A stretch of 9,113 nt of DNA from Candidatus Zixiibacteriota bacterium (GTDB taxonomy: Bacteria > Zixibacteria > MSB-5A5 > GN15 > PGXB01): the NCBI GenBank assembly GCA_026397495.1, contig JAPLUS010000353.1, positions 1-9,113 on the forward strand, in the 5' to 3' direction. A program made the translations under genes and the position numbers. Of the stretch, positions 6,140 through 9,113 are shown one piece after another. Below the pieces are notes generated by a model, which made no database searches, was not told where the DNA came from, and saw nothing but the letters and a program-made list of their open reading frames with translations. Positions within the stretch are counted from its first letter, which is position 1, and every line of letters starts with the position of its first letter.

Positions 6140-9113
6140 TCAGTATTCCCAGTAGAAATTTAGCAAAAGATGATATAGGTTTTCCTCATCGTGCCGACCC
6201 TCGACCAGCAAAAATCTTTTGAGGCGATACTCAAAACCAACCTCCCTGCCGGAGACCCCGGATATTGCCGAACGTCCGTAAATATAAAGATTGGGATGGG
6301 TATAAAATCCCAATGTCAAAGTAGTCCCGAGAGGGTCAAGTTTATTGCCATAAACCGGATCAATTTCAAAGGTTTCAACACCAAGGGTACGGGCTCCTAT
6401 CTGAGTAACCTGGGTACTTAAATAACCGGATACACCGCTTTTAAGACGGCCACCGACGCGGTCGGATGTCCATCCGGAACTGTTGGAGCCTTCCTGATAA
6501 TAATTGCTAAAGAGCAAAGGAACAATGTCTTCAGTAGTAAATTGATGAGAACCTTCGCCTCCCTCAGCGGCATTGATAATCGGTTCTTCCAGTGTTCCCG
6601 TAATATGTACCCGCAAATCATAAGTGGGTACCCCCGTTGCTTGCGGTTCCGTGGGCACCGCTCCCTGAATTTTAGTAGTGGCGTAGATATCCAGGCGGGG
6701 GTTGGGAGATTCAATATCTTCATAGTTGATGGTTGCACCCGGCTCAATTCTAAATATTCGATCAGCGAGGTAACCTTTACCCCGCAATATTTCCATGGAA
6801 CCAATATAGCGGTACAGTCCTTTTTCCCGAATGAAATTTATGGCTCCGGCAAGTTCGGCATCAATATCATCATTCTTTATCCATAGGTTAGAGCCGACTT
6901 CGACGTTAAGATTTAAATCCCACGTCTTATCTCCTTCAAGGGAGGTTAAAATAATCCAACCATCGCTCTCCTTGGCAAAATTTTCCCGATATGATGCTGA
7001 AATAATTTTGACATCTCCGTAGACAGTGGGAGGGGTGATGCCATGGATTTTAAGATCGGCGTCAACCAAGGCGGAAACATCACCCAACTCATAAAGGGCC
7101 TGGAAATCTTTAACTTTTATTTTGACATTATAGTCAAGTTGCTCAATGGAATTAATTACTATTTCTCCCTCACCCGTCAGCAGGCCACGGGATTTTTTGC
7201 CTTCTTTACAGATGGCCGACACTTTCTCAATATAGATCGTATAATCCGACATTCTCATATCAAGATTCAAATTCTCTAAGGGCAGGGTTAAATCATATAA
7301 TTTAAGCGTGCCATTATTGATATTGATATGGCCGTCAATTTTCGGTTTCAGGGGGGTGCCGGTCAGCTTAAAATTGGCCATAAATATCCATTTTAGGCTT
7401 AAAAAACGATTCTTCGTTGGCAGAAAGGAAAGGTTAATGGGGAAAATCCCTTTAGCCGTATAATAACCGGTATGACTATTAATAGTGATTGAATCTATCT
7501 GCACGGTCGTGTCAGCATAAATAAAATCTGCCAGAAGATCGCCCAATACCAAATAATTATATTTCAGCGAGTCAATTTGGCCTTTGAAATCTATTAAAGG
7601 GGATGCGAATGAGCCTGAAAGGTGTGAATGAGCTGACATTACTCCTTCCAATTTCATAGTATCCAAGACAAGTTTAACCAAGGGGGTAATGCCCAATTTC
7701 TCGATACCTATTTCAAGGTTCATTGTCTCGTCATAATTGATGCGGCCGTTTCCTTCAATAAATCCCTTTGGACGAAAAAGACGACATTGCTTTACATCAT
7801 AGCCGATAGAATCAATATCAATCTCTATCGGGCTATCATTTCTTCCGGATAGACCTAAGATATTAAGAGCCATACTATCAATGGTAAGTTTCTGTGGATA
7901 GGAAGTATAAGCCAGTTGACCGATTCCGGTTATGGAGGCATTTTTGCTACGCAGATCGGCGTTTTTTATGATAACCATTTGCGAATCAACATCCATTCCA
8001 AGTCGAATAGAATCGAATGGCACATTATAGGCGCTACCCTGATATAGATTCATATTGACCCCGCCCGTGCGATTGTAGAGAAAATGCTTCATCCGAAAAT
8101 CTATATCTGCTTTTGAGGAAAATACCTGATATAACCAGAGTGAGTCGGAATTCAATCGTCCCGTGAGGTCGGGGTTACTCAATTTTCCTGTGATTTGAAA
8201 ATCAAGGTCAGCCCTCCCTCCAAGTTTATCAATAAAAATCTGGCCATTGAAAGCTGATAAATCGTCAAACCGGGTACTGCCGGAGAGCTCAATACCGCCC
8301 GCATATTGTAGCTTGCCTGAGATAACAAATAGGTTATCATGATATTTTATCGCAAATTGGTCATGAAATATCAAGCTATCCGTAGTTACTGTTATCATTC
8401 CCATTGCCTTATAGGCGTGATATTGATCGAACCATGATTCGTCTAAGTCCGTAATAATATCTAAAGCAAGGTTCTCTCCTATGAAACCCTCCCCGGTCAA
8501 ATTAAGTTTGCCATTTAAGTTTGATTGGTAAGTATTGGGCACCAGATTATTTAGATTGAAATTATTTATGGAGCCGATAAGGTGGTACCGTTCGGGATAA
8601 ACGGAAAAATCAATATCTGCTTTTCCCATTATATTACAACCACTTAAGATAATCCCATGAAGAGTATCGAGCATCAGTCTGTTTTCCGTAAATTTGAAGT
8701 GCGTCGTGAGGGAATCAAAAACCTTATCCATGAAGATACCGGAAACGACTAAATTGCCCGAGATGGCGCTGTTCCTATATTCAAGGCCGCCCTTAGCAGA
8801 TATATTACCGGTGAGAGCGGCACCCAAAAAAGAAGAAGCTTCCGTAAAATTAAACCTTTGGGCATCGATGGCGGCCATCCATCTCAATCTTTTCTCAAAA
8901 AGAACCTGGCCGCTCGCCCTTATATCCGTTGAGTCGGTATGCACTTCCAGGTCCTGAAACATCAGATTATTACCTGTCAAGGTAATTTTCCCGCGAGCAG
9001 CATTAATATTGAATCTTCGATCGGACGATTTATAGCTTAGGGTATCAATATAAGTGGAATAGGTCTGGGAGCGACTCTCAACCGAGGCCTTAAAAAATAT
9101 CTTGCTAAAAATA
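6140..9113 (-). CDS. tamB: TamB-family protein (translocation/assembly module; partial, N-terminus beyond the window)
   Basis: The frame is open from the window edge at 9113 to the TGA at 6140-6142, giving 990 visible residues; the true start and the expected N-terminal membrane anchor lie outside. The visible part is almost wholly beta-strand, with many short repeats of the kind G-x-L/I-x-hydrophobic-x-G, as in the long hydrophobic groove of TamB and its AsmA-like relatives. The C-terminal TamB domain (DUF490) occupies roughly the last 350 residues: YDLRVHITGTLEEP begins at visible residue 831 (6622), then SHQFTTEDIVPLLFSN, GARTLGVETFEI, GTTLTLGFY and the closing NLYHLLLNFYWEY. TamB spans the periplasm from the inner membrane to its Omp85 partner and has been linked to autotransporter assembly and phospholipid transport. 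The partner gene follows after one base. Family assignment is secure; cargo is not known. Confidence 0.92.
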   Translation of the reverse strand, partial: IFSKIFFKASVESRSQTYSTYIDTLSYKSSDRRFNINAARGKITLTGNNLMFQDLEVHTDSTDIRASGQVLFEKRLRWMAAIDAQRFNFTEASSFLGAALTGNISAKGGLEYRNSAISGNLVVSGIFMDKVFDSLTTHFKFTENRLMLDTLHGIILSGCNIMGKADIDFSVYPERYHLIGSINNFNLNNLVPNTYQSNLNGKLNLTGEGFIGENLALDIITDLDESWFDQYHAYKAMGMITVTTDSLIFHDQFAIKYHDNLFVISGKLQYAGGIELSGSTRFDDLSAFNGQIFIDKLGGRADLDFQITGKLSNPDLTGRLNSDSLWLYQVFSSKADIDFRMKHFLYNRTGGVNMNLYQGSAYNVPFDSIRLGMDVDSQMVIIKNADLRSKNASITGIGQLAYTSYPQKLTIDSMALNILGLSGRNDSPIEIDIDSIGYDVKQCRLFRPKGFIEGNGRINYDETMNLEIGIEKLGITPLVKLVLDTMKLEGVMSAHSHLSGSFASPLIDFKGQIDSLKYNYLVLGDLLADFIYADTTVQIDSITINSHTGYYTAKGIFPINLSFLPTKNRFLSLKWIFMANFKLTGTPLKPKIDGHININNGTLKLYDLTLPLENLNLDMRMSDYTIYIEKVSAICKEGKKSRGLLTGEGEIVINSIEQLDYNVKIKVKDFQALYELGDVSALVDADLKIHGITPPTVYGDVKIISASYRENFAKESDGWIILTSLEGDKTWDLNLNVEVGSNLWIKNDDIDAELAGAINFIREKGLYRYIGSMEILRGKGYLADRIFRIEPGATINYEDIESPNPRLDIYATTKIQGAVPTEPQATGVPTYDLRVHITGTLEEPIINAAEGGEGSHQFTTEDIVPLLFSNYYQEGSNSSGWTSDRVGGRLKSGVSGYLSTQVTQIGARTLGVETFEIDPVYGNKLDPLGTTLTLGFYTHPNLYIYGRSAISGVSGREVGFEYRLKRFLLVEGRHDEENLYHLLLNFYWEY

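Noticed and set aside
6418..6804. Minus-strand ORF of 128 codons overlapping the end of tamB in another frame
   Set aside because: The TamB frame is continuous here with well-conserved C-terminal motifs, so this is neither a frameshift nor an overlapping gene with any support.
8978..8980. In-frame TTG that could be taken as the start of the TamB-family gene
   Set aside because: The frame stays open for 44 more codons to the window edge with the same beta-rich composition, and no signal anchor follows the TTG. The gene is cut by the window and its real start lies outside.

Overview
The window holds six protein-coding genes. All lie on the minus strand and are tightly packed, and the two end genes run off the window. 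I see no RNA genes, mobile elements, CRISPR arrays or long repeats. The base composition is moderately AT-rich. The gene content (a signal-peptide-bearing Omp85 beta-barrel, TamB, AsmA) marks a diderm Gram-negative bacterium. The mixture of families would fit an FCB-type or related candidate phylum, but the window has no phylogenetic marker that settles this, so the placement is a guess.

In transcription order (high to low coordinates), an envelope module comes first. It is a very large TamB-family protein (6140-9113, N-terminus outside the window), followed after one base by an Omp85 outer-membrane protein with three POTRA-like domains that is best read as the TamA partner (4237-6138). Together they would form an inner-membrane-to-outer-membrane bridge. 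Such pairs are implicated in outer-membrane protein assembly and in moving phospholipid to the outer membrane.

A 108-117 bp gap follows. It carries a sigma70-like promoter with a perfect TTGACA -35 box. From there a second block can be transcribed: a class I cysteine desulfurase (2950-4119), the tRNA 2-thiouridylase MnmA (1795-2892), a UPF0173-type metallo-beta-lactamase-fold hydrolase (1052-1732), and an AsmA-family inner-membrane-anchored protein that runs off the low end (1-1009). The desulfurase and MnmA form an obvious sulfur-relay pair: the first takes sulfur from cysteine as a persulfide and the second places it on U34 of Lys/Glu/Gln tRNAs. The hydrolase has no obvious link to either process.

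The locus is mostly housekeeping and I found no convincing new system. The points worth a second look are the order tamB-then-tamA (the reverse of E. coli) with a one-base junction and a GTG start, the probable TTG start of the desulfurase, and two AsmA-superfamily proteins of the lipid-bridge type at the two ends of one co-directional locus.
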